From Clostridia bacterium (GTDB lineage Bacteria > Bacillota > Clostridia > Christensenellales > Aristaeellaceae), in assembly GCA_017937655.1 (NCBI GenBank), contig JAGBDE010000052.1:1-37208 (forward strand): DNA of 37,208 bases, read 5' to 3'. The notes beneath the pieces are model-generated. The model did not search any database. It was not told the DNA's origin and saw nothing but the letters and a program-made list of their open reading frames with translations. A program made the position numbers and the translations under genes. Of this stretch, positions 18,662 to 26,870 are shown piece after piece. Numbering within the stretch: position 1 is the stretch's first letter; each line of letters starts with the position of its first letter.

Positions 18662-20074
18662 TTGCAGTCATCCACCCCTGAAACCGCAAATAAACAAGGC
18701 CGCCTTCATATGCTGGCGGTCATCTTTGCGCTGGCCTGGCCCACCATGCTGGAACAGCTGATGCAGACTGCCGTGCAGTACATCGACACCGCCATGGTGG
18801 GTTCCCTTGGCACCGAGGCCACCGCCGCCGTGGGCGCCACCAGCACCGTCAACTGGCTGGTGGGCAGCACCATCTCCGCCATTGGCGTGGGCTTTCTGGC
18901 GTATATTTCCCAGGCCATCGGCGCGGGCAAAAAGCAGGAAGGCCTGAAGGCCGTGGGCCAGGCGCTGCTGGCCACGCTGGTCATGGGCCTTGTGTTCACC
19001 GGGCTGACGCTTGGCCTCAGCGGCCGGATCCCCGTGTGGATGCAGGTGGATCCCGCCATCCGGGAGCTGGCCTCCCAATATTTCTTCATTATCTACGCGC
19101 CCATGCTGTTCCGCACCGCCAGCATTATCCTGGGCACGGTGCTCCGTGCCGTGGGCGATACCAAGACCCCCATGCGGGTGGGCCTCTGGGTGAACCTGAT
19201 CAACGTGGTGATGAACTTCCTTTTGATCTACCCCACCCGGACGGTGCAGCTGTTTGGTCTCAGCTTTACCATGCCCGGCGCAGGCATGGGCGTGACCGGC
19301 GCGGCGGCGGCCAGCGCGCTGTCCTTCACCTTCGGCGGCGTTGCTATCTTCCTGAACCTTTGGCGGCACCCGGAGATCTCCCCCAAGGGCCAGAGCCTGA
19401 AGCCGGACTTTACCGTGCTCCGCCCCTGCCTGAAGGTGGCCTTTCCCAACATGCTCCAGCGTTTCGGCACGTCCCTGGGCTATGTGGCCTTCGCTTCCAT
19501 GATCAATGCGCTGGGCGGCATCTCCACCGCGGCCCATACCATCGCCAATACGGTGGAATCCGCCTTCTACATTCCCGGCTACGGCATGCAGACTGCCGCT
19601 GCCACTTTGGCGGGCAACGCCTACGGCGCCAAGGACAAGGAGCGCCTCCGCAGCCTGGGCCGCACCATGCTGCCCCTGGAAGTGGGGCTGATGATCCTCT
19701 CCGGCGGCCTGCTGTTCCTGTTCGCGCCCCAGCTGATGGGCCTGTTCTCCAAGGATGCGGAGGTCATCCGCCTGGGAACCACGGTGCTGAGAATGGTGGC
19801 CGTGTCCGAGCCCTTCTACGGCGTGCCCATCATCATCGAGGGCATGATGCAGGGCGTGGGCAAAACCGTGACGCCCTTTGTGTTCAACATCATCGGCATG
19901 TGGGGCGTGCGCATCGTGGGCACCTGGATTCTGACCAGTTTCTTTGGCGGCACCCTGGTCTCCGCCTGGGGCTGCATGATCGCCCACAATCTGCTTCTGT
20001 GCCTGCTGTTCAGCATCCATTTTGCTTCCGGCCGCTGGAACCCTATGAACCAGCAGAAAACGGCCGTTTTGTAA
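18662..20074 (+). CDS. MATE-family efflux transporter
   Basis: 470 residues, about 12 membrane helices in two homologous halves. The N-terminal FALAWPTMLEQLMQTAVQYIDTAMVGSLG and the second-half PNMLQRFGTSLGYVAF are typical of NorM/DinF-type cation-driven exporters. It uses a TTG start with GAGGAGG 9 nt upstream. It closes the alpha-galactosidase unit; whether the cargo relates to the sugar pathway is unknown. Confidence 0.9.
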   Translation: MQSSTPETANKQGRLHMLAVIFALAWPTMLEQLMQTAVQYIDTAMVGSLGTEATAAVGATSTVNWLVGSTISAIGVGFLAYISQAIGAGKKQEGLKAVGQALLATLVMGLVFTGLTLGLSGRIPVWMQVDPAIRELASQYFFIIYAPMLFRTASIILGTVLRAVGDTKTPMRVGLWVNLINVVMNFLLIYPTRTVQLFGLSFTMPGAGMGVTGAAAASALSFTFGGVAIFLNLWRHPEISPKGQSLKPDFTVLRPCLKVAFPNMLQRFGTSLGYVAFASMINALGGISTAAHTIANTVESAFYIPGYGMQTAAATLAGNAYGAKDKERLRSLGRTMLPLEVGLMILSGGLLFLFAPQLMGLFSKDAEVIRLGTTVLRMVAVSEPFYGVPIIIEGMMQGVGKTVTPFVFNIIGMWGVRIVGTWILTSFFGGTLVSAWGCMIAHNLLLCLLFSIHFASGRWNPMNQQKTAVL

Positions 20075-20090
20075 CATTGCCGCTGCCGGG

Positions 20091-20119
20091 TAGACTTGCG
20101 CTTGGTTTTGTGTTATGAT
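20091..20119 (+). promoter_or_regulatory. Promoter of the SH3/VanW-like gene
   Basis: TAGACT (20091-20096), 17-nt spacer, TATGAT (20114-20119) with TGTGT immediately upstream (extended -10). Near-identical in layout to the alpha-galactosidase promoter. Confidence 0.65.
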
Positions 20120-20176
20120 AAACGGTGGAAAAAAGTGTCTGCCCCTGAATTACGCTTAAATGAAGGATGTAAAGCC

Positions 20177-21514
20177 ATGAGGAAACATCATTTGATGAAA
20201 AAGCTGCTCACGCTGGCCCTGGCCTTGATGTTGCTGTGCCAGCCCCTGGCCGTCCTGGCTGAGGACGAAGCCGACGTGACCATTGATACAGAAGAGGCCG
20301 CCGGGGAAGAATCCGCCGAGGAAGATCCCAACGCGCCCAAGTATTACGCCTTTTCCACCATCGCCCTGAAGGTGCGCAAGGGTCCCTCCAAGGACGCCAA
20401 CGGCGTGGGCAGCATTCCCAAGGGATCCACGGTGTACATCATCAGCCTGGTCAATGAGGACTGGGCTCACGTCACCTTTGAACGTGGCCTGGGTTATGTG
20501 CAGACCCGTTATCTGGAGAACATTACCAGCTATGACGGCCAGCCCATCGTGACCGAAGAAAGCGAAAAGCCCTTCAACGCACACATCGACGGCTTTGAGG
20601 AGAAGTTCAAGGCCCATACTGTGAAGGCTGCCCGCATGTACGCTGAGCCCAGCACCGATGCCAAGCGCATCGCCAACATTCCCATCTACACGCAGGTCAT
20701 CGTCAGCGTGGTGGACGGCGACTGGGCTTATGCCAACTACAAGGACTATTACGGCTTCATCCCGGTGTCCTCCCTGTTCAAATGGGACCGCCTCACCGTG
20801 GACGCCGGCGACATCCCCGGCCTGGACGTGATGCCCCTGCTGGCCTTTGTGAAGCACTCCACGGAGATCCGTGACCCCGACAACAACAAGTCCCTGCAAA
20901 CCATCAACCCCGGCGCCGCCCTGGCGGTGTATGAGAAGGACTCCATGGGCCGCTACACCCTGCCCTACGAGCGTCAGGTGGGCTTCATTACCGAAGAGGA
21001 CATCGCCTACACCATGCCCGTGGTCAAGTGGGAGGACGCCCAGCCCGGCGACCTGATCGCCTGCTTCTCCACCTATTTTGCAGTAGGCATCCACTCCCCC
21101 GCTTACCAGGGCCGCAACTGGAACATCCACCTGGCTTCTTCCCTGATCACCGGCGTGACCCTGCAACCCAATCAGGACTACGACCAGTACAAGATCATCG
21201 GCCCCTACCGCAAGTCCACCGGCTACCACGCCGCGCCCATCATGAAGAAGGACGCCACCATGGGCTACGGCGGCGGCACCTGCCAGGTCAACACCACCTT
21301 CTACCTGGCCAATATCCAGGTTCCCATGATGATTACCCACCGGAAGGTGCACGCGGAAGTGGGCATCTACTACGTCAAGCAGGGCTTCGACTCTGCCGTG
21401 GGCGGCGGAAACATCAACCTGACCATGTACAACAGCCTTCCCTATCCCATCCGCTACCAGTTCTTCAACAGCGACGGCGTGCTGACCTGCTGCATTTTCC
21501 GGGATGTGGAATAA
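20177..21514 (+). CDS. Secreted SH3-repeat protein with VanW-like domain
   Basis: 445 residues with a signal peptide (about 1-28, AVLA before EDE) and an acidic linker (29-52). Two SH3-like repeats follow at about 57-113 and 147-203, with a possible third at 222-278. The C-terminal part (about 325-440) has the VanW-like signature YGGGTCQVNTTFYLANI at 364-380 and the late YPIRYQF. VanW-like domains occur in Gram-positive cell-wall proteins, often with SH3 or G5 domains; a role in peptidoglycan binding or spore/wall remodelling is likely but unproven. Start at 20177 with AAGGATG upstream. It is a single-gene unit ending in a strong terminator. Confidence 0.8.
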   Translation: MRKHHLMKKLLTLALALMLLCQPLAVLAEDEADVTIDTEEAAGEESAEEDPNAPKYYAFSTIALKVRKGPSKDANGVGSIPKGSTVYIISLVNEDWAHVTFERGLGYVQTRYLENITSYDGQPIVTEESEKPFNAHIDGFEEKFKAHTVKAARMYAEPSTDAKRIANIPIYTQVIVSVVDGDWAYANYKDYYGFIPVSSLFKWDRLTVDAGDIPGLDVMPLLAFVKHSTEIRDPDNNKSLQTINPGAALAVYEKDSMGRYTLPYERQVGFITEEDIAYTMPVVKWEDAQPGDLIACFSTYFAVGIHSPAYQGRNWNIHLASSLITGVTLQPNQDYDQYKIIGPYRKSTGYHAAPIMKKDATMGYGGGTCQVNTTFYLANIQVPMMITHRKVHAEVGIYYVKQGFDSAVGGGNINLTMYNSLPYPIRYQFFNSDGVLTCCIFRDVE

Positions 21515-21529
21515 CAAAACATAACAAAT

Positions 21530-21566
21530 AGGCCGACTGCACTACCGCAGACGGCCTGTTTTTTTG
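21530..21566 (+). terminator. Rho-independent terminator
   Basis: AGGCCGACTGC (21530-21540) pairs with GCAGACGGCCT (21547-21557) with one mismatch, followed by GTTTTTTT. The convergent P-type ATPase gene ends just downstream. Confidence 0.88.
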
Positions 21567-21584
21567 ACGTGTTTTTCGCTTGAT

Positions 21585-23927
21585 TTACGCCTGTGCAGCC
21601 CAGGCGGCGGCTTTGCGGCTCTTGCCGATGGCGGACATCACCCAGGCGATGAGCAGCTGCAAGGGGAGCGCCAATGCGCAGAGGATGATGGACAGCCACA
21701 GCACCCAGCCGGTGATGGGGCTGAGGGAGAACAGCCCGGGGAACACCAGCACGGCGATGCAGACGCCTGCGGCAACCACCACAAGCAGCGCGGCCCGGAG
21801 GGCGTTCAGCGGGCGGCAGGTGAGCAGCAGCACGATGAAGCAGCTGAAGGCCGCCACCAAGGTGCATACGGTGCTGATCTGGCCGTCCGTCAGGCCCAGG
21901 TGATGGCCCGTCGTCAGCCCTGCCAGCAGCAGAAGGGCTACGCACAGGCCGCCGGGCAATGCCCGCAGGAAGATGTTCATGAGGAAATTGCCGCTGGCCT
22001 TTTCCCGGCTGGGCTGCAGGGCCAGCACAAATGACGGAAAACCGATGGTCAGCGTGCTGACCAAAGTCAGCTGAATGGGCTGGAAGGGATAGGCGTAGGG
22101 CAAAACCATCAGCGCCAGGGACAGAAGCATGCTGAAAATGTTCTTGACCAGAAACAGCGCGGAAGCCCGGGTGATGTTGTTGATGACCCGGCGGCCTTCC
22201 AGCAGAATTTGCGGCATGGCGTCGAAGCCGCCGCTGAGCAGCGTCATCTGGGCCACCCGGGAGGCTGCGTCGCTGCCGCCGGGCATGGCCACGGAGCAGT
22301 CCGCCGTCTTCAGGGCAGGGATGTCGTTCACGCCGTCGCCCATCATGGCTACGCCATGGCCGTCCCGCTGCATGGCCAAAACCAGCTCCCGCTTGTCCTC
22401 CGGCGATACCCGGCCAAACACCGCGTATTCCCGGCTGAGGCGGTCATAGTCCTTGTCTGCCACCGCGGAGAGATCCACGTATTTCTCTGCGTCGGGCACG
22501 CCGGCGCTTTTGGCAATGTTGGAAACCGTTAGTGGGCTGTCCCCGGAGATGACCTTCAGGGTCACGTCCTGCTGGATAAAGTAGCGGATGGTTTCCTGCA
22601 CCTGGGGCCGCAGCTCATCCCGGAGGCAGATGAGGCACATGAGCCGGCGGTTTTCCGGCAAAGCGTATTCTTCTCCGGGGCCATCAGGGCTCTGCATCAG
22701 CGCAAGCACCCGCTTGCCTCCCCGGGCCAACTCCTGGGCCCGGATGAGGTCGCTGCCGGTGAGCAGTTTCTCCGGCGCGCCAAGGAACAGCCAGCCCGCG
22801 TCCTCCACCTGGGCAGCAGACCACTTCCGCTGGCTGGAAAAGGCCACGGTGGAAATCGCCGCTCCATCCTCCGCCGGGGGATATTCCCGGGCGATGGCCT
22901 GCGACGTGGCGTCCTCGGTGCCCAGCGCCCGGAAGAAGGCGCCCAGGCTGCAGCGGATCTCTTCCATGGAAACGCCCTCCGCCGGCAGGGTATCCTCCAG
23001 AGCCATGCTGCCGGAGGTGAGGGTGCCGGTCTTGTCCATGCAGATCACGTCCGTGCGGGCCAGGGACTCAATGCCGTAGAGCTGGTTGACCAGCGTCTTT
23101 TTCTGGCCCAGGGCCACCACGCCCGCCGCCAGGGACACGGAGGTCAGCAGAATCAGCCCTTCCGGGATCATGCCGATGATGGAGGCCACAGCCCGGACGA
23201 TGGCTTCATTTTGCACCATGCCCAGCACGGCGGTCTGTTTCCAGTAAAGCAGCAGGCCGATGGGCACCACCGCGTAGCTGACCCAGCGGATGATCCGGTT
23301 CATGTCCCGGAGCAGCTCGCTCTTGGCTTTTTTCACTTTCCGGGCGGACATTTGCAGCTTGCCCATGTAGCTGTCCACGCCCACGGCGGTCAGCCGGACG
23401 GTCAGCTTGCCGTCTGTCAGAAAGCTGCCGGACAGCACTGCGTCGCCCGGATTCTTGGCAATGGGCAGGCTCTCGCCGGTGAGGATGGACTCGTCCACAT
23501 GGGCCTGGCCCTCCAGCACCGCCCCGTCGGCGGGCACCTGATCGCCCCGGCGGAGAAGGACCACATCGCCCTCCACCAGATCGGCCGGGCTGAGCTGCGC
23601 CGCCGCGCCGTCCCGCCAGGTATGCACCTTGTTTTCGGATATCAGGGTCAGCCGGTCATGCACCCGCTTGGCCCGGATCTCCTGCACCGTGCCGATCAGC
23701 GCGTTGGAAATGACCACGCCCATGAACAGCACGTTCTTGTAGCTGCCGATGGCAATCAAAAGAAGCGCCAGCGCCAGGTTCAGCAAATTGAACAGCGTCA
23801 GCGTATTGCGGCGCAGGATCTCTCCCACGCCGCCTTCTTTGCTTTTGGGCAGGCGGTTCACTTTCCCCTGCCGGATTTTCTCTTGTACTTCCAGGACGTC
23901 AAGGCCCTGCTGCGCTTGTGAATCCAT
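21585..23927 (-). CDS. P-type cation-transporting ATPase, CtpE-like
   Basis: 780 residues. Actuator TGES at 150-153, phosphorylation site D298-KTGT, and the hinge GDGVND late in the protein are all intact. M4 carries IPEGLILLTSVSLAAGVVAL (254-273), the PEGL form seen in CtpE-type pumps; mycobacterial CtpE is linked to calcium uptake, so Ca2+ or Mg2+ is the best guess. No N-terminal metal-binding domain is present, arguing against a copper or zinc pump. The start at 23927 has a modest GGAGA site. It lies 21 nt behind the pseudo-sortase/C39 gene and is probably cotranscribed with it. Confidence 0.88.
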   Translation of the reverse strand: MDSQAQQGLDVLEVQEKIRQGKVNRLPKSKEGGVGEILRRNTLTLFNLLNLALALLLIAIGSYKNVLFMGVVISNALIGTVQEIRAKRVHDRLTLISENKVHTWRDGAAAQLSPADLVEGDVVLLRRGDQVPADGAVLEGQAHVDESILTGESLPIAKNPGDAVLSGSFLTDGKLTVRLTAVGVDSYMGKLQMSARKVKKAKSELLRDMNRIIRWVSYAVVPIGLLLYWKQTAVLGMVQNEAIVRAVASIIGMIPEGLILLTSVSLAAGVVALGQKKTLVNQLYGIESLARTDVICMDKTGTLTSGSMALEDTLPAEGVSMEEIRCSLGAFFRALGTEDATSQAIAREYPPAEDGAAISTVAFSSQRKWSAAQVEDAGWLFLGAPEKLLTGSDLIRAQELARGGKRVLALMQSPDGPGEEYALPENRRLMCLICLRDELRPQVQETIRYFIQQDVTLKVISGDSPLTVSNIAKSAGVPDAEKYVDLSAVADKDYDRLSREYAVFGRVSPEDKRELVLAMQRDGHGVAMMGDGVNDIPALKTADCSVAMPGGSDAASRVAQMTLLSGGFDAMPQILLEGRRVINNITRASALFLVKNIFSMLLSLALMVLPYAYPFQPIQLTLVSTLTIGFPSFVLALQPSREKASGNFLMNIFLRALPGGLCVALLLLAGLTTGHHLGLTDGQISTVCTLVAAFSCFIVLLLTCRPLNALRAALLVVVAAGVCIAVLVFPGLFSLSPITGWVLWLSIILCALALPLQLLIAWVMSAIGKSRKAAAWAAQA

Positions 23928-23948
23928 GTTGTTTCTCCGCCGGTTGGC

Positions 23949-25484
23949 TTATTTTTCCAGAATGTAGTAGGGCGATACGTCGAGATTGGTGGCCGCGTCC
24001 ACCTTCACCCGCACCACGCCGGGGGCCACCATTTCCAGCACCCGGGATTTGTAATACTTCTCGTAATTGTTCTCACGAAGGGGATCCAGATAGTAGGCGT
24101 ATTCATCGTCCACATAGGCCAGGATAATGAAGTGGCCGGAATTGGTGAAGGGGCTGCCGCGAACGGCGGTGCACACCGCAATGCGGGTACCCTTGCCCTC
24201 CTTGATCATTTCCAGGGCATCGGGGGCGTAGCGGGTATAGGTGCACTTGAGCTTGAAGATCTCCACCATATTCTGCAAAAATTCCATATTGGTGCCCTGG
24301 CTTTCCGTGCGGTAGGCCTTATGATATTCATTGTTGCCGGCCGCGTAATTGGCCAGGATGATGGGCAGATACCGCAGGAATTCCTCCGGGGTCTCCGGGT
24401 GATACTGGGCGTGGCTCAGGTTGCAGCGATAGTTGTTGACAGAGCAGGAGCAGAAGGAGAATCCGGCGGGATCGTCGGCGTAATAGCTGAGAATGGTCAA
24501 TTCCTCCGGGGTCAGCAGATTGGCCAGGGCGATGGCCACCGCGGTGGGTCCGCAGCCGCCCTGCTCAAAGCGGCGCACCTTTTTGCTGCCGTTGCGCTCG
24601 TAGCGGAGCTCGCCCCACATGGGATCGTCCTGGGCGTAAAGCATGTAGCGGCCCACGCCCTCGATGTCCACGTAGCCGTTGAGGGTCTCCCGGCTGTCCA
24701 TCTCGATTTTGTTCAGATCCTTGGCATTTTCCGGGGTGGGGGCGCAGGGGGTCAGCCGGGCAAACAGCACTTCCCGGCGGCGCAGCTTGGTATTGACGTG
24801 GGTGTTGAGCACCAGCAGCTTCTCCCCGTGAGCGGGCAGCCGCTCCTCCAGCATCACCGCGCCCTCAAAGCCGCGGATGGTATCCATGCTGGCCGCATAG
24901 GTTTCCGGGCTGGTGGTGTCGATGCGCCAGCTGGTTTCATCGCCCACATTGGTGGGATAGGCCGCGAAGAACTCCGCCGTATAGTTGCCGTCGGGGGTCA
25001 TCAGAATCAGCCCGGGATGGCTTTCCAGCACGCCCTCGCCCAGCATGTTCTGCAAATTCGAAAGCGGGCCCTCGTTGGAGGTGGAGCCGTAGAGATACCA
25101 CACGTCCTCCGTGAAATTCTGATCGGACGCGCAGTCCAGGAAGATCTCGCCGTCGCTGCTGGCCCGGTGGATCATGTTCCGCTTCATGTAGTACTTATTG
25201 TCCTTGGCCTGGAACACCGGGTGATTCATTGCGCCGTCCTCGGTGCGCAGCCAGGCCACAGCGTCCGCGTTCACGCTTTTCAGGAAGCGGAAATCCACAA
25301 AATAGTCCAACGCAGGGGCCAGGTGGTCCGCCTGCCCCAGGGAGGAAAACTCCGCCACATATTCCTCCGCGTGGGAGGTGTCCTTTTCCTCCGCCATGGC
25401 GGGAGTAAGGCACAACACAAGCAAAATACAAAAAAGGCGTCTGAGCCATGCAAAACGGTTCGGGCTGACCTGGGCATTCTTCAT
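23949..25484 (-). CDS. Secreted protein: degenerate sortase-B-like domain fused to a C39-like peptidase
   Basis: 511 residues. A signal peptide covers about 1-31. Residues 58-245 align by eye with class B sortases: NADAVAWLRTEDGAMNHPVFQ, then DNKYYMKRN, IFLDCASD, and a final VLFARL. The catalytic positions are changed: the sortase YGH is YGS (S134) and the TLSTC Cys is His (VLNTH, H229), while an Arg at the third position (R237) remains. It therefore should not be an active sortase. Residues 283-511 look like a C39-type papain-fold peptidase with Q285 in QDDPMW, C311 in QGGCGPTAVAIALAN, H451 in NSGHFIILAYVDD and D467 in YYLDPL, so this part may be catalytic. GGAGG 8 nt upstream supports the start. 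Its promoter was not identified. Confidence 0.75.
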   Translation of the reverse strand: MKNAQVSPNRFAWLRRLFCILLVLCLTPAMAEEKDTSHAEEYVAEFSSLGQADHLAPALDYFVDFRFLKSVNADAVAWLRTEDGAMNHPVFQAKDNKYYMKRNMIHRASSDGEIFLDCASDQNFTEDVWYLYGSTSNEGPLSNLQNMLGEGVLESHPGLILMTPDGNYTAEFFAAYPTNVGDETSWRIDTTSPETYAASMDTIRGFEGAVMLEERLPAHGEKLLVLNTHVNTKLRRREVLFARLTPCAPTPENAKDLNKIEMDSRETLNGYVDIEGVGRYMLYAQDDPMWGELRYERNGSKKVRRFEQGGCGPTAVAIALANLLTPEELTILSYYADDPAGFSFCSCSVNNYRCNLSHAQYHPETPEEFLRYLPIILANYAAGNNEYHKAYRTESQGTNMEFLQNMVEIFKLKCTYTRYAPDALEMIKEGKGTRIAVCTAVRGSPFTNSGHFIILAYVDDEYAYYLDPLRENNYEKYYKSRVLEMVAPGVVRVKVDAATNLDVSPYYILEK

Positions 25485-25651
25485 TCAAACATTCCTCCGG
25501 GGGCACCGCCAAAAAAGTGTCGGCTTAAGTATTTCTGTCTGCATAGGGGGAAATCCTGCCTGACAACAGGAAACCGCCTTCCCGTTTTTTCTATGATTTA
25601 CAAAGGTTTCGCGGCGCTGCGCAGTTTTTTTCATTTTTTTGAAAAAAGGGC

Positions 25652-25680
25652 TTGCATTTTCCGCGAAGATAGTGTATTAT
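25652..25680 (+). promoter_or_regulatory. Promoter of tRNA-Thr
   Basis: TTGCAT (25652-25657), 17-nt spacer, TATTAT (25675-25680), placed about 29 nt before the mature tRNA. The region 25485-25651 between it and the divergent gene contains A/T-rich runs but no gene I can support. Confidence 0.75.
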
Positions 25681-25708
25681 ATCACCGTTGCTCAAATGAC
25701 GAGCAAAT

Positions 25709-25784
<76 letters not shown>

Positions 25785-25786
25785 TA

Positions 25787-25817
25787 AAAAACCAGTCAGT
25801 TTTGACTGGTTTTTTTG
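25787..25817 (+). terminator. Terminator of tRNA-Thr
   Basis: ACCAGTCA (25791-25798) pairs with TGACTGGT (25803-25810), followed by a run of six Ts. It separates the tRNA from the following transporter gene. Confidence 0.9.
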
Positions 25818-25926
25818 TTTTGCTCCGAAAACACACCAAAAAAACAGCCCTTCGCCCCTGTTGCATGGTAGCATAGACCTCGTACTGCATCCACAGTCCC
25901 ACTTTTCATTCAAAGGATGAACCGAT

Positions 25927-26865
25927 ATGAAATCTTCCGTTCGCTCCTCTTTGCTTTTGCTTCTGACCGCCATGATCTGGGGCCTGGCCTTTGTGGCCCA
26001 GGACGTGGCCATGAACAGCGTCCGCGCCTTTACCTTCAACGGCGGGCGGATGCTCCTTGCCGCGCTGATGCTGCTGGTGGTCTGCGCCGTGATGGATGCC
26101 CGGGCCAAGAAAAACCCAGGCGCCTCCTCCGCCATCCCCCTGAAAGCGATGAACAAGGGCCAGAAAAAAGCGCTTTGGATCGGCGGGGTGCTGTGCGGCC
26201 TGTTCCTGGCGGTGGCCAGCAGCTTGCAGCAAATCGGCCTGGAGCAGGGCGCGTCCGCCGGCAAGGCTGGGTTCATTACCGCGCTGTACATCGTGCTGGT
26301 GCCTATCTGCGGCCTGTTCCTGGGCAAGAAGCTGCGGCTGATCCTGGTACCCGCCGTGCTGTTCAGCGCTGTGGGCCTGTACCTGCTTTGCATCACCGGC
26401 CAGTTCCGGCTGGACAGCAGCGATATCTACCTTATCCTTTGCGCGCTGACCTTCTCCGGCCACATCCTGGTGGTGGACTACTTCAGCCCCAGAACCGACT
26501 GCGTCAAGCTCAGCTGCGTGCAGTTCTTTGTCTGCTCCGGTCTGTGCATTCTGGCGGCCTGCATCTTTGAGAAACCTAACTGGCTCCAGCTGGCGGACTG
26601 CCTCATCCCCTTGCTGTACGCCGGCCTGCTCAGCGGCGGCGTGGGCTACACCCTGCAGATGGTGGCCCAGAAGAACCTGGATCCCACCGTGGCGTCCCTC
26701 ATCATGTGCCTGGAAAGCGTGTTTGCGGTGCTGGGCGGCCTCATTATCCTGGGCGACAGCATGACCGGCCGGGAGTACCTGGGCTGCGGGCTGATGATGT
26801 GCGGCATCCTGCTGGCCCAGTGGCCGGAAAAGAAATCCGCCCTCACGGAAGTGAAGGCGGAGTAA
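25927..26865 (+). CDS. DMT-family (EamA) transporter
   Basis: 312 residues with ten hydrophobic helices in two EamA halves. Hallmarks are AMIWGLAFVAQDVAM near the start, GGRMLLAALMLL, SSLQQIGLEQGASAGKAGFITALYIVLVP, and DPTVASLIMCLESVFAVLGGLIILGD in the second half. It is likely a metabolite or drug exporter/permease; cargo unknown. AAAGGATG lies just upstream; a weak promoter (TTGCAT at 25861, TACTGC at 25883) may drive it. Converges with the second MATE gene. Confidence 0.9.
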   Translation: MKSSVRSSLLLLLTAMIWGLAFVAQDVAMNSVRAFTFNGGRMLLAALMLLVVCAVMDARAKKNPGASSAIPLKAMNKGQKKALWIGGVLCGLFLAVASSLQQIGLEQGASAGKAGFITALYIVLVPICGLFLGKKLRLILVPAVLFSAVGLYLLCITGQFRLDSSDIYLILCALTFSGHILVVDYFSPRTDCVKLSCVQFFVCSGLCILAACIFEKPNWLQLADCLIPLLYAGLLSGGVGYTLQMVAQKNLDPTVASLIMCLESVFAVLGGLIILGDSMTGREYLGCGLMMCGILLAQWPEKKSALTEVKAE

Positions 26866-26870
26866 GGGTT

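Noticed and set aside
18668..20077. 469-codon frame antisense to the first MATE gene
   Set aside because: His/Gly/Ala-rich translation without domains, and the sense strand encodes a clear transporter.
23949..25484. Functional class B sortase
   Set aside because: The catalytic His and Cys positions are Ser and His, so transpeptidase activity is not expected.
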